Origin: Stercorarius parasiticus
Lineage: Eukaryota; Chordata; Aves; Charadriiformes; Stercorariidae
Reading direction: 5' to 3'
Assembly (NCBI GenBank): GCA_013396915.1
Contig: VWZL01000562.1
Span: 18,788-82,787 of the forward strand
DNA: 64,000 nt
A program made the position numbers and the translations under genes. The notes below the pieces were generated by a model. That model saw only the letters and a program-made list of their open reading frames with translations. It was not told where the DNA came from and ran no database searches. Positions within the stretch are counted from its first letter, which is position 1; each line of letters opens with the position of its first letter. This document shows positions 40,405 to 52,849 of this stretch, piece after piece.

Positions 40405-40640
40405 GGGAGCACGCCCACTGACTGACTGCCATGACATCTTCTGTGCCAACTTTTTGTTGACCACAAGAAAGCATGATAAAAAAGGGAAGCAGTTCTAAGA
40501 CTTAAAAACTCTTCATGGATTGTCTGTTCTCATATAAAAACTGTTTTGTTGTACAAAATACATTGATGTTAGGTTCTATTATATTTTGCCTTCAGAAAAG
40601 AAAAACTTAAAAATAAACTTTTGTGTATTGCAGCATTGCT
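40405..40640 (+). other. ST7: ST7 3'UTR
   Basis: A compact untranslated region of about 235 bases runs from the stop codon to the likely cleavage site about 15-25 bases after the AATAAA at 40612. The downstream tgctgtcttttggctgc is the kind of U/GU-rich element that promotes cleavage. Longer alternative 3' ends cannot be excluded. Confidence 0.75.
40612..40617 (+). terminator. ST7: ST7 polyadenylation signal AATAAA
   Basis: Canonical hexamer in an A-rich context (cttaaaaataaacttttgtg), the first one after the ST7 stop codon and followed by a T/G-rich stretch. Confidence 0.8.
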
Positions 40641-43600
40641 GTCTTTTGGCTGCTTCTTCAAAGCTCAGATTGCACTTCGTGTTCTTAAACAGATCATCTG
40701 GTGTATCTGCTTCACCACAGCTAGGGCTAAGCTTTCCGTTCAGTTAATGAAAAAACACTAATAACTTTACAATTAAGCAATGGTATCACTGCCTTTTCTT
40801 ATGCAGTTCAATTAGGGTCAAGCCCTCACCGCTACGGATGGTCTAGACGAGGCTTCCAGACAGTTAAAGCTCTTGCTTAAAGGAATTTGAGGCTCTCCAG
40901 GCAGTTTGGATGGCACATCGGGGTTCTGATTCCCATCCCTGCACAGAGGTCAGTTTTATCCTCATTCAAATTTTCAAAAAGGCCACTCACTTGACAGATT
41001 CTTGTCACACCACTGTTATTTCAAGTACCTCCAGAAGCTCCATGCTTTGTTCTCCATCTATGGAACAAAGCATAAGTAATGACAGAGAACTGAAGACAAA
41101 TTTACCTGTAGTGAGTGATCATTGCATCATGCTTTTATGTATTTCTTGCTGAGTTTTTATTGCATTACCAGTAGTTTTCAGGTATGAAAAAGCAGGTACT
41201 TTTTCCTGTACAGATTTAAACATCAGCAGTATAAACCGTTGCTTGAGACCAGAAGCTCATTAGCAAAATTGATGGTAGTTCATGCACAATTAATAGAGAG
41301 GTTGGTGTTTTGTCGTTAGTGCTTACCTCAGGAAATCTTACCCATGTGCTGTGAGAGGTTTAGACAAAATACTCATTTGTAACTTAGCCACTGTAGATGG
41401 AATCTTCCTGCAGACGCCTCTGTTAATGCACGAGGCCAGCTCTGAGATCAAGAATTGGATCTGGAAGTTGAAGCAAATTGTCCTATCTGACAGGAATTGA
41501 AAGCGTATCCTTATAGAGGCCTCAAGGATATTTTTTTCAACTCCTCTCCCAGATAAGGAATCATAAACCCGATGCAGCTGATCAAAAACGCTGCTTTGCC
41601 AGTTCAACTTTGCTGTTCTTGTAAAACTGCTGAGCAGCTTGAGGGACTGTGATAACCAAGCAGATAAGTGAGGAAACGAGTGAGCAAAGACAAAACTCCC
41701 ATTACTGGAGTTGGTATGAAAGTGTTTCTTAGCAATAGGAGATGCATTATGTTGGGTTTTTTCCCTCTTGATCACAGATACACTAGTCTACGTAGAAGAA
41801 AGATTTTTTTTTTTCCAAGTGAGCAATGGTACTGCATTACAGCAAACACTACTCTGAGGAAAAAAACACAGCCCCACACCAGGAGAAATTAACTGTAAGA
41901 ATGAGGCCTGAGGGAGAACATAAAAGATCAGAGAGCCCCGTGGCTAAATGTTAAAACTGGTGAGGTGTGTCGCCGTAGGGGATTTCCATACAGGGTTTTC
42001 ATCTCTGGCCATTATTCCTGCAAAACAATTCACTGTAATGTTGAAATTAGTATGGCTTATATTTAATGTGGGATGTGGCATAAGGTCAGAGGTAGTGGAT
42101 TGCTAATGGAGGGCTCGTGGAAGTGTGAAATGGGCCAATAGTTGTGTTCTCGGCTTTGTATCTGAATTGCTAGAACAGCCACAGGGAACACCTTTACAGC
42201 AGGTGCTCCTGGGTATCTCTAGCTATAAAACTAGGCACAATCATATTCATTTGTTTGCCTTACAACAGGGCTGTCAGAATTATTTAAGGTTGGTGAAAAT
42301 CAGGCATAGTCAGCTCTTGTCCTGTGCTGCTTTGTGTCACTTACTCTCAGTCACCTCAAAAACCTTTCAAAGTTCATTTATATATACCCTACATTTCAAA
42401 AGAACAAATTGCTGGGATTAACAGTCCTAATATGTAAATGTGTTTGAATGTCAGTTATATACAAATGTCCATATTTGTCAGCAACTAAGGTGGTAGTTTG
42501 GCCTTCTGTTGTTAGAAGAAGAGATAATGGGAATTATGATCTGTGTGGGAATGACTGTCTCGAATAATCTCATAAAAAGGAATGCTTAACTCCTGAAAGA
42601 ATCAGATCCTTCCCTTGAACTGGGGGGAACTTTTAGGAACTCAAAAGTATCTTTATGCAATTCCATTTCTACTGTTTCTATAGCCATCTCTTTTATAAGC
42701 AGTAATAAGACATGGATTTTATCTAGAAAGTATCTCTTTAGCTTTAATTATAATTCTAGGCATCTGGGAGACTAGGCAAGTCAGACAAAGGGATTTTCTT
42801 TTTTCATCGGGCAGAGTTTGTTGCCCTTAGGCTTTTCTGCCTCTGACGTGTTCCCTGTGAAGTTCAGCACAGCTTGGATCAAAAGGCAAACACAGCCCGT
42901 GATAATAGTGATCGAAAACCTCTGGCTTAGTATGGAGATGACCCTCCTGGAAATCTGGTTCAGATAATAACTCATCTAAATCTTCACTTTGCAGATTTGG
43001 GGGGGGGGAGGGGGGGTGCTTTTAAACTCCAAATATTAACATTTCCTGGTGGGTTTTTTTTTAAGACAAAAGTTGGATGTGCACTATCTCTTTACACTGT
43101 AACCTGCATAGACCGAAAAAGGAGAGAAGCCCAGGAGTGTCAGGTAAGCCAAGCTGGCCACCTTCTGACCCTCCTGATGGGAAGATTTAGAGCTGCTCCA
43201 AGGCGAGAGCCACACTCAGAGGTGAGTGCTGCACCAAGGGGAAGACTGTTGTTTTCTCCAGTTGTTAATCATTTGCTGTGATTTGGTGTGAAACACCAAA
43301 CACGCTGGCTCCGATTTTTCAGTGGGATAGCATAGAAGTCCTTACCCCAGTAGAAAAGAGGGAAAATATCAGGAGTTTTCCTATGTTGTAGAAGCCTACA
43401 GAAGGTAAACATCCAAAGGAAGCTGCGCTCCTCACACACCCTGCTTCATGCCCGGTGTGGCTGTCACCACACGGGGAGCTTGCAATCCAGTTAAGGCACA
43501 GTGTGTAATGCAAGGTGTCCCCCAGCCCCACGTGCTGCCCGGCTTCCTGTGGGGCTCCTGCCCGGTTCCCACCACCGAGGGAGCAGGGAGGCATCCCTGG

Positions 43601-46264
43601 AACAATGGAGGAGGAGCAGTCAATATATGAATTCATATACGTCTGCTTCTTTCACACAAGAGAAGATCTCACATTATGAAGTCACAGCCATTTAATCAAG
43701 CAAATGAGCTTTTATACCAAAAAACCCCACCCCATGTTTGCGATTACAGCCCATGAACTGCTGCTGAAATTATTCTTTTGGATAATAGTACAAGCGCAAA
43801 GAAGGTTACGCAGGGGTGGGAGGTGAGGGTGAGATGCACAGATTGGATTTAGGTAGTTTTGCAGGAAAAAAAAAGAAGCAACACAACAATCTCTCAAGCT
43901 ACAACGACATCCCCCAACATACACCTCCATTCCTAAAAGTCATTCCCTTTTTAGGCATTTAGCCATTCCCAATCTTTTACCTCATTTTTCCATGAGGTAG
44001 AAGAAAATTACACTTTTTTTCATGCGATTTCTCCTGAAACAGCTTGACACGCTTTTTAGGGTTAAGTTTGTTAATAAAGAAAATAGTGGGGAGGAAACAA
44101 GCCTAAAAAGCTTGGCAAGCTAACAGCATTGCAGAGTGCTGCTGGATTCTGGTTTCATGCAGCAAAAGGGAACTCCCTCAAGAAAATTGGACTGCATATT
44201 TAGAAAAAAATAAAATCCTATGACCTTTTGCCTCAGCTAACATTATTCTGACACTAAAGTGTCTACCTAGGGACAGCTGTTTCCTCTTCATGATTAAATA
44301 CATGAATAAATTTATTCCATAGGACAAAATACAGAATTATTTCATTTGCCTTGCCTGATTCCTGTTTCTTTTTTCCCCCTCCTCCCTTTTTTTTTTTCTT
44401 TATTTGATTAGCTGAAGGTCGAGGAGGTGCTTTTCCTAGCAATATTTACATCTCTGAGCATCTTGTCCCACTAAGAAATAGCAAAAGCTCCCGGGAGTGT
44501 TTTCTTCGTGGAAGAGGCAGCAGAAATGCTTACAGCTGTAAAAAGCCTACCTTGAGCTCTTTTCTTTAAAAAGATTCATAAGTACAGCAAAAAAACTAAT
44601 CAAATAATTGGCCAGCTCAGCTGTTACACATTTGTTGTGCTGCAAAATACTCTGGTTTTCCTCTGGTAAAGCAGGGCTTTGGGAGGGGATTGCATTGCAG
44701 CTTATTCATATGGCACTTGTGTGGAATATAAAATTCAGGCTCCTATGCGCCTTTGGCAGGCCCACTGCTAAACGGGGCAGGGAATCTGGTGACAAAGAAC
44801 ACCAAAAAAGGCCAAAGTTCTCAATGCCACCATCTTCCTGCTTTTACTGGTCAGAGCAGCCTTCGGGAACCACAGGCCCCTGAGGCGAGAGGGGAGTTTG
44901 GAGCAAGAGGATGTACCTTGCTGGAGGGGGACCAGGTTGGGAAATAAAAGTCCCACCTTTAATCCAGTAACCCCAGACCACTTTACTTGGGACTGCAGAA
45001 CTCAGGTGGGTTCAGTTCCTGTTGTGTTAACCAAATGACAGAGTTAAGAAATTATCTGATTTTATTACCTTTTATTCAACTTCCTAGAACAAGATCCCTT
45101 GTAAGAACGAGGCTTCCTTTTTTTCCGGAACACTGAAATATTTTCTGCATGATTCCGTGACGAATTTGTAGACTACTCAAAGGGTCTCTGAATCTTTCAA
45201 AACACCTGGCACAAAAAAATTAAAAAATACTATAGTGCTTTTAAGTTCTTTAAGTTCAAGGCTTAAAATGTGATATTGCTCAGGCTGTGAACTACACGTG
45301 GATTTAATTTCACAATGAAATCCTAATAAAAATTCTCCTTGGGGTTCACCTTTAAATACAATCAGGTGTGAAATTCTCCTTATCCAGCCCTGAGCCAGGA
45401 TTGCCAGCAGTAACAAGGCCAACAGCCTAAGCACTGAAGTGCGCATGTGTACGTACGGAGGCACGGCCTGTGTGTAACGCACACGCTGTACACTAATACG
45501 ATGACAGGGCTATTCCCACCAGCGGTGGGTTTATACCCAGAAGCATGATTATTCTTACTTCTAACCGTGATCATTACATTAGTGCCATGTACGGTAACTG
45601 AAACATTATCTTATTGACCAAATAAATACCTTTCTGCGTCCTCCTAATCTTTTAATGCCAGATGAGTCTTCTGGAGGTGACTTGCCTATTTAAATGATAG
45701 AAACTTTTCCCAAAGCCTTTCAGATGTAAATGACTGCTCTGTCAAAACCATTGAATGCAAAACACTATTCTTTTTAAATATTCTTTTTTTAAAAAAAACA
45801 ACATAACCGGAGTGCTCACTTTATTGCCATGTTATGCTACTTGTATATTACTTTTTCATGCACTGTTTGTACCTGCTAGGGTTCCTCCAGACTTTCTCAT
45901 TTTCATACGGAAATCTTATCTGCATCTACAATATGATCTGTGCTTTTCCACAGCCTTAGACTTACCGGTGCAGGACCCATCTTTCCTCTTGGCACATTTG
46001 CTGGTCTCTGCTCTGAGGAGAGAGGGCTGGTCCCCCTCTGACCCAGCTCCTCTCACATTGCATCTGCGATTTCTGGGCCTCCTGAGCCTGGGCATCATTC
46101 CAGCACTTTGCCATTCTGTGCTGGTCCCAGCCCAGCATATGGACCTAGCACAACCTGTAACTCCCTCCATCAAAGGCCAACACAGCCTTAATCACAGGCA
46201 TAAGTTTTTGCAGAAAGTACTCAGAGAAGATCTCATTTGGAAGTCCCCATCTGAAAGGAAAGTG
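40641..46264. other. Intergenic space between convergent ST7 and WNT2
   Basis: About 5.6 kb between the ST7 cleavage site and the most likely WNT2 3' end. I find no gene here. The longest open frame nearby (45755-46273, plus strand, 172 codons) runs into the putative WNT2 3' end region antisense to it and has no recognisable protein content. A G-rich run lies at 42999-43016. Long pyrimidine tracts occur near 44371-44401. Confidence 0.75.
42999..43016 (+). repeat. Poly-G run (G10-A-G7)
   Basis: Ten G, one A and seven G in succession between ST7 and WNT2. This length could support intramolecular or intermolecular G-quadruplex formation; that is inference from base composition only. Confidence 0.9.
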
Positions 46265-46287
46265 TCATTCTGACCATATTTAATAGA

Positions 46288-46293
46288 TTTATT
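46288..46293 (-). terminator. WNT2: Candidate WNT2 polyadenylation signal
   Basis: AATAAA on the minus strand about 990 bases after the stop codon. A second AATAAA (46395-46400, minus, context GAATAAACAG) lies 107 bases upstream. Nothing in the sequence alone decides between them. Confidence 0.4.
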
Positions 46294-47278
46294 AAATTTA
46301 AAAGAGCATAAAAGTTGATAGATTCTTTAGAAACTAAATCATTACTGAGACAAGGTATTTCCTTTTCCATCAGCTTTCTGCATATGTTTTTCTGTTTATT
46401 CAGTAAATGAAAAACAGGAAACCTTATCCTCAGGTAGTTGAGTGGTCTATACCCAGCGCTCACCGGGCTGAGAAACAAATCTCTTCTCTTCGATCCTTCA
46501 GATCAAAAAACGACTCAGCAGTTAACATTAATAACCTTTTAAAAGCTTTTAAGGCAAGTTTTCACAAATACATAGCTAACGCATTTGCTCTGACTCTTTA
46601 ATAGTTTATGAAAATGTTGTGGTTGAATATATTTCCTGCAGTCTGCGTTTTGCCATGGAAAGCCACAGGGTGCTAATGGCAGCCAGGGCAGCCCAGGACA
46701 ACCCAGGGGACAGCAGCTGGGCCACCCCAGTGCAATCTCCAGTCCACCAGGGATGGAAAAACACCCCTCCTGTAAAAAGTTTCACTCAGACTGGCCCCAA
46801 ATTTTTCTCTCATGGAGGAATCACCAACTGGTGCTCAAACTCCCGAGCACTTTGGTATCCAGGGCACGACTGTGACCAGCACAAGGTCCTTTGGAAGACG
46901 CTTGATCAAGCTCAGCCCAGGCAGTTGGTGGTGGACTTGTTAGAAATGTCCCAGCTTTGCATCTTGCTGCGTTCCTGATGGACAGAATAACTTGCCGCAA
47001 GGTGTCCAGAGGAGAGTTGCGTGGTGGTTGGAAGAGCCCCGGCAGAAGTACGTCCTTCCAGAGCTGCATCAGTTTATGCACGGACAACGCTGCAGCAACG
47101 CCGTTGTGCAGAAATGGGAAGTGAATGCTGCAGAGTTTGTATTAATTATTCAGCAGCTTCTGTGCAATGAAAGACAAAGGCAAAACTGGCTTAAAAGTAG
47201 AGGAGACCTTGGACGCATTCCCTGCACGGACCAGGAAGGGCAAAGGCTGTGGTCCTCAAGCACCAGCATCCTGGTGCA
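46288..47278 (-). other. WNT2: Likely WNT2 3'UTR
   Basis: This is the sequence downstream of the WNT2 stop, on the minus strand. The end is placed at the AATAAA seen as tttatt at 46288-46293, giving about 1 kb of 3'UTR, similar to the length I recall for mammalian WNT2. An alternative signal lies at 46395-46400. Open frames on the plus strand over this stretch (46619-46978 and 46992-47327) are antisense to it and not supported as genes. Confidence 0.45.
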
Positions 47279-47508
47279 TCATGTCCGGGAGATCCAGCCA
47301 GCGCTCTTTGGCGCTTTGCAGGTGTGAATATCTACCACTTCCAGGCAGTCCTGGCAGCGCACAGCACAACACCAGTGGAATTTGCACTCGCATTTCGTCA
47401 TTCTGCTGACGCGGGAGGTGTCGTAGCCCCTCCCGCAGCACATCACTTCGCAGCTGTCCATCCCGCGGGAGGTTTGGTTACAAACCCGACCTGCTGTCCC
47501 GAGGGACC
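47279..47508 (-). CDS. WNT2: WNT2 final exon (exon 5)
   Basis: On the minus strand the exon follows the acceptor GTTTCCTCTGCAG and starts with two bases that complete glycine. It reads [40 protein letters not shown] and [16 protein letters not shown], ending GWISRT and TGA at 47281-47279. This is the Wnt C-terminal domain, whose many cysteines form the disulphide-rich finger that contacts Frizzled. The CKFHWCC motif is invariant in the family. N-Q-T is a potential N-glycosylation sequon at a position where WNT2 proteins usually have one. The frame is intact and the C-terminus appears complete. Confidence 0.97.
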
Positions 47509-49133
47509 CTGCAGAGGAAACACAGGAAAGGTCAGGAGGTGGATTTTGAGGAAGGATGTAAAGCATATGAAAACAGGTATAGGAGATATAATTTGCAATG
47601 TATTAGATCCTGCAACATCATATCACACAGGATTCAAAATCAAGACAGAGAAATGCCTATAATGTAAAATTTTGCTCAAATTCTCAAATTTATCCTGGAA
47701 ATCTATTTTGGAGATGAGGAGAAGTAAAATGGACTAAAAACGTCAAGGCTCTGCCTGATTCTTTTTGTATCATTGTGGTTTGTTTCATCTTTCCGTAGCA
47801 CCTCCTTCCTCTCCGGGAGCAGATTCCCTCCCTGAGGCAGCCGTGGAGCCCCCGCCTGTCGCCTGCCTCCTGTCCCCCGGGGCTGGGTGAAATGGGGCGC
47901 CCAGGAGTACCACCCCACCGGTGCTCGGGATCTCATGGGCTCTGCAGGGGAGCGAGGGCTGGGAAAGAGGAGACCACTCCATTTGGTGGCTACAAGGGAC
48001 ACGATGGGCAGTGCTAACGGTGCTGCCGGTGGTTAAAGTCTCTGCATAAATGAGCGCAGAAGCACCCCAACTGCTCGGCATCGCTGCAGCGTCCACCCAC
48101 GGCCCCCTCATGCCCACCAGTTCAGGTGGCAGCTGAAGAGCGGCTGCTCTGTGCCACCCCTCATCTCTGCGGGGTAAGCACGAAGGGTTCTTCTCTTTCA
48201 TGATAGAGATTGAAAGAAACTAATTTGCAGCCTGCTGTGGACAAAAGGAGGGGTAGAGGAACACACCCCACCTCTTCATGTTCTTAAAATCTCTCTGGAG
48301 TGGCCGAAATGCCTCTGCCCATCTCCATGTGGTGGCACAAAATGGCTCTTTAAGGCATGTCTCAGCCCAAACAGTTACTGTACCACAGAAGAGCTGCTGC
48401 TCATCTAATACCAGCTTCTCTTAGGGTACACTTTAGGCTCTATACCGCAGCTGTTGACAGATTATTGTTATCCATCTGAAAACTTCATGATACTCACTGC
48501 TTCGTCTAATTTCGTATGTATTGCTATTGGAACTCAATTTCAGGCATAGCCATGAGTTGAACATTGTTCTGACATTTTCCCTAGACCAGATTAGAGCTCC
48601 ATTCTTCTGTTCTTGGCCAAAATGAGATTCCCTAAATATTGACTGTGGTCATTAAATTAAACATTATGGAAACATTTTATAAAGTGTATTCACAGGTGGG
48701 CATCAAACATGAACAGTTTACCTTCTTAAAGAAAAAAAATACATGCAGACATTAATTCAAATTAGCAAACCAATAAATGAATAAAAATTAAAGTCTATTA
48801 GCTTGTAATTATGAAAAATATAAGCTGCATAATTCTGATTTTCTTTTTATCCCCCCCTATGTGGTATGTATGGTTGTACATACCACCGCTGCTGTAGTGA
48901 TGTACAAGTATTCCTCGTTCCTCCGCCCCCTACTGTCCCCAGCACCAAGGAGACTTCATGTCTTCTCAGGCCTGGCCCCGGACACTGGGGCAGTGGGTGG
49001 TCTCAGGGACTTGAGTAAAGTCACCTTCTCAGATGGTGGCTTTTCATGTGACTGACACACGATTTAAGCCTCTTCGCCACAGTGGGGGAAATTTTGTTCT
49101 TCTTGCATCTCAGGCCCCAGAGGAGTGTTTCAG

Positions 49134-49330
49134 TCATAGAATCATGGAATAGTTTGGGTTGGAAGGGATCTTAAAGATCAACTACTTCGAACCCCCCTGC
49201 CCTGGGCAGGGACACCTCCCACTAGAGCAGGTTGCTCAAAGCCCCATCCAGCCTGGCCTTGAACACTTCCAGGGATGGGGCATCCACAAGCTCCCTGGGC
49301 AACCTGTTCCAGTGCCTCACCACCCAAGAA
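49134..49330 (-). mobile_element. CR1 LINE 3' end, 5'-truncated
   Basis: The plus strand begins tcatagaatcatggaatag and gggttggaagggatct, the reverse of the CR1 terminus, and proceeds through gggcagggacacctcccact and cttgaacacttccagggatg to caacctgttccagtgcctca. The 3' terminus of the LINE is therefore at the left and the copy is on the minus strand, co-oriented with WNT2. Homology fades after about 49330, indicating the usual severe 5' truncation. It is only moderately diverged. Confidence 0.9.
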
Positions 49331-49429
49331 GTCCCTAGAAGTCATTTCAGCCTTCTCTTAAATATTCATTGCGCCAGAGGTAGAAATATCCACCTGGAAA
49401 GCTTCAATATCAAATTGCTGGTCCAGGCC

Positions 49430-50450
49430 TGCTGGGAGCAGAGCGGAAGAATGGCACTGCGTGGCCGCCTGCCCCCCAGGCTCAGCGTGTGCCCACGGCC
49501 ACCTGCCCCATGAGCTGCTTGCCGGCTGCTGCCAACTGCAGAGACACCGGCCCTGGCTCAGGCATCCTGAGCTACAAAGGCGCTGTGGAGGCAGAGGGAG
49601 GAGAAGACACATTGAATGGAGCCAGCTGCACCTGCAGCCTGATAAATCCCAGACCTCTTCAGGGTCCGAGGCCACTCATGCTGCTGCCCATGGAGCAGCG
49701 CTCTGTGTACCATCCGAACAGAACTTTAAAGTCAAGTCCTCAAACCAGGACACTGTGCTATTTGCAGAGCACCTCACATTGATGGAAAAACCAGTGACGT
49801 GTTGGATCAGGCATGCCCGGCACCAGGAAGCGGCAGCCACTCCTGGTCTCCTGTCCCCACAAGCAGTGACGGCACCTGAATCCCATCCCATGCAGGGAGT
49901 CACGGGGATGAGGAAGAGAGGTACCACCAGCAGTGACCTACACGGGCACACACCACCCCTAGCAAGCCCTCTGCCACACAGCTCTCCCTGCAAGGCCACC
50001 TGCAACCTGCACAATGGGCAAAAAACAGTGATGCCAAAAAGGCCTTTCCCAGATCCTTTCTCTAGGAATCGCTCCACACTAGAGAAGAGAGACTTCCAGA
50101 GGCCCATGGTACCCCTGATCTAGGCAGGGACAGGAGCTCAGGGAGATGCAGAGCTACATGATCCAACTGTGGTCCTGCAGGAAGCCTGTGGCAGAAAGTG
50201 AACCAAACCCTGCTTCCTGGCTGCCATGTTCTCCTCCACCACGACATCTCAACATAAGTGCCGGTGCTTGTGTCAGCCCACAGCAATATCCATTGCATCC
50301 CAGACTGTGCAAAATACAACCGAATGACCACTTTTGTAGGGGCTCATCCTGCTATCTCTGCTTAGACCAAAAAAGAAAGGTACAAAGGCCAAGCTTGCGA
50401 CTTGTATGATTAATGTCCTGTGTTAGGAATTTGGTGTGAATTCCTGCTTA
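49430..50450. other. GC-rich, ORF-rich unidentified block in WNT2 intron 4
   Basis: About 1 kb between two CR1 copies is clearly richer in C and G than its surroundings. It has overlapping open frames on both strands: 220 codons on plus at 49461-50123 (the longest frame in the window), 143 codons on minus at 49676-50107 and 105 codons on minus at 49358-49675. The 220-codon translation is rich in S, H, P and R without a motif I recognise, as expected from chance frames in GC-rich DNA. No splice-site pair or start context argues for an exon. Confidence 0.4.
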
Positions 50451-50978
50451 CCTCCCTGCACAGGCTCCCCTGCATCTCCCAACGCAGCACACCTAGGACA
50501 ATAACCTCCAACAACCACGATTTGGGTTAGATTTCAAACCACTTGGTGCTTTGCTTTCTATGCGTAATGAGCCGGACACTCAGTAGCCTTCACTGTGCCA
50601 CCATCACTTGGTGGGCAGCCAGGCGTCACTCCTCCAGCAGAGGCAAAGCAAAGCCACTCTCCACCTCAGCGCATCTCCTGGCCAGGAACAGAGTAGGGCT
50701 GTGCCACCAGGCTGCTGGGGGGGAAGGAAGACCCCACGTCCCCCTCCACGTGAGGACAGGCGTGGGGCATCGCGCCTGGCTGTGATGAGGTGCAGGAGCT
50801 GCCCCGGCAAGGTCTGACCACATTCCTCAGCCAAGGCACGAGTTAGTTTCCAACTCCACAGTTCTCATTTCCAGATGTTTGGGGAAACTGCGTAGGAACG
50901 AAGGAGAACCTGAGTGGGATATGCCCGCTGCTTTCAATGGGAGCGTTCCCACTGACTTCAAAACCAAAATTATTTCTA

Positions 50979-51427
50979 AGAATCGCCTAGGTTGGAAGGG
51001 ACCTTTCAGATCATCTAGTCCAACCATCAACCTAACTCTGACAAAAACCATCACTAAACCATACCTCTGAGCACTATGTCTACCCGTCTTTTAAATGCCT
51101 CCAGGGATGGTGCCTCGACCACTTCCCTGGGCAGCCTGTTCCAATGCTTCACAACCCTTTCAGTGTAAAATTTTTTCCTAATCCAGTCTAAACCTCCCCT
51201 GGTGCAACTGGAGGCCGTTTCCTCTTGTCCTGTCGCCTGTTACTTGGCAGAAGAGACTGACCCCCGCCTCCCTACAGCCTCCTTTCAGGTAGTTGTAGAG
51301 AGTGATAAGGTCTCCCCTCAGCCTCCTTTTCTCCAGGCTGAACAACCCCGGCTCCCTCAGCTGCTCTTCACAAGACTTGTGCTCCAGACCCCTCACCAGC
51401 ATCTTATTCTCCAAACCCTTCACCCCC
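50979..51427 (-). mobile_element. CR1 LINE 3' end, 5'-truncated
   Basis: The plus strand runs from agaatcgcctaggttggaag through catctagtccaaccatcaac and atgcctccagggatggtgcc, then into the end of ORF2 read backwards, and stops near cttcaccccctaac. The minus-strand frame 51423-51178 encodes a CR1 ORF2 C-terminal peptide including [15 protein letters not shown], which confirms family and direction. The sequence differs in subfamily from the copy at 49134 (it has the CATCTAGTCCAACC type of 3' end). Confidence 0.92.
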
Positions 51428-52849
51428 TAACAGCTAGTCAGAAGCCGGTATCATCTGATAGTGCCCACAACACGTCAACATTTACTATGCCACTAAAAGA
51501 GGAGGCTAAATTATCCACAGAACGTGACGAAAGAGAAAATGGGCTGATATAAAGACTTAGTTTCTGAGCAAAATCAACGTTTTTGAAAAGTTCAAACAGC
51601 ATCTTCAGCATCTCTGCGGCTTCTCTCGTGAGAAAGAAAATGAGCAATAACTGCCAGCGAGCAGCTGGGCAAGTTACACACCCAGGTGACGACAACAGAA
51701 GACACTAAAAATAAAGCAGAGTTCTCTGAGCTTCGCCGGGTAACGCACCTCCTCATCACTTAAAAGGCAGGAGTGTGTTCTAACTTGCAGAAAGTTTTCA
51801 TGCAACCTCTTTGTTTTCAGTTCAAGTTTGGGAATTGCCATGCTGACACACAACATTATACCTGCCAAAACATCCACAGCTCTTGATACTGCCAACTTTA
51901 CAGCCTGTACATCAAACTCTTTCTTTTTGGTTTGCGCAGTTGTTTTCTTAAGCAAACATATGGCAAGTTGAAAAAATACTTCTTCCTATTCCTAAAAGCA
52001 CTAAAATGATTTTATTCCTTTATAGCATGAGAACTCTGCTGCTTATTTTGACCGATTGAAAATATGGCTTCACGCAATAAAGTTCATTACTTTCACCTAA
52101 AGAAAAAAAAAAAAGCAATGAAATCCCAAACAACAATAAACTAGTTTCCACACAAGCATTTGTGGGAAGAAAAAAAGAAAAGGAAATACTCACAGAAAAG
52201 CAGCTCTGAAGCTACTTGTTGAATCAAGAAAGATTCACGTGGAACCGAGGTACAGCAGCCGTGGCTGGAGGGGCTGGGATTTCCCAGGCCAGCGACCAAG
52301 AGACGGCAACGTGCTGATAAAAGCAGCTTATCCAGATTCAGTTTAGAGTAAACATGTGTCTTGCTCTAATTTCCAGAGCCACTGAGAGCTGTCACAACCT
52401 CCCAGGTCCCAGAGGCTCTTGGGGCGATCGTGCCGCTCCCTTGCCGGCCGGTGCTTGGAGAAGAGCTGCCCTGATGGAAGTCATCGCAACGCTCCAGCGT
52501 CAGCTTGCGCAGGGTTGGGACTGCACCCAACTTGTTTGCAATGTGTAAATGGGGAGATACGGGCCAAGAAGTTGCACAGGGACTGCCTGTACATGGTTAA
52601 TCTCAGTGAGAAGTTTTTGACAGAGATCAGGATTGGTTTCCCTCCATGGGTTACATACCTCAAGTGCTAACACGTCTTGCCCAACACCAATACTTTCCAG
52701 GCTATACTTTAGTTTCACTTTTTTCTTTCACTCTGGACTTGGCCTCATTCATCTCAAAAATGCAGCAAATAGCTTATGTGGGGCAGTAAGGGAAATAAAT
52801 TAACACAAAAATAATCCCACGAAGGACTCGAAGCAGGTCACCCTGGGCA

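Larger units (their letters stand above)
1..40640 (+). other. ST7: ST7 gene, 3' half (partial gene span)
   Basis: Seven exons on the plus strand splice with intact reading frame (coding lengths 115, 73, 103, 151, 93, 140 and 96 nt, total 771 nt) into 256 codons plus a stop. The product is the C-terminal part of ST7 (suppressor of tumorigenicity 7), recognised from stretches such as [34 protein letters not shown] and LPSSLWHQLTRI. ST7 is a conserved multi-pass membrane protein whose molecular role is unresolved. The full protein is a little under 600 residues, so more than half lies upstream of this window. The preceding exon was looked for in 1-3613 and not found. All visible exons are open and have consensus splice borders, so the gene looks intact. 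The downstream neighbour WNT2 converges on it. Confidence 0.96.

Noticed and set aside
45755..46273. 172-codon plus-strand frame between ST7 and WNT2
   Set aside because: It begins in T-rich sequence and runs into the probable WNT2 3' end region antisense to it. The translation has hydrophobic low-complexity stretches and no motif.
47279..47566. 95-codon frame taken as starting with its own methionine
   Set aside because: The first 19 codons lie upstream of the acceptor at 47509 and are intronic; the true exon starts within the frame.
49461..50123. 220-codon plus-strand frame as a real gene
   Set aside because: No recognisable domain, composition typical of chance frames in GC-rich DNA, overlapping frames of similar length on the other strand and no splice or start context. 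It is kept only as an unexplained block.
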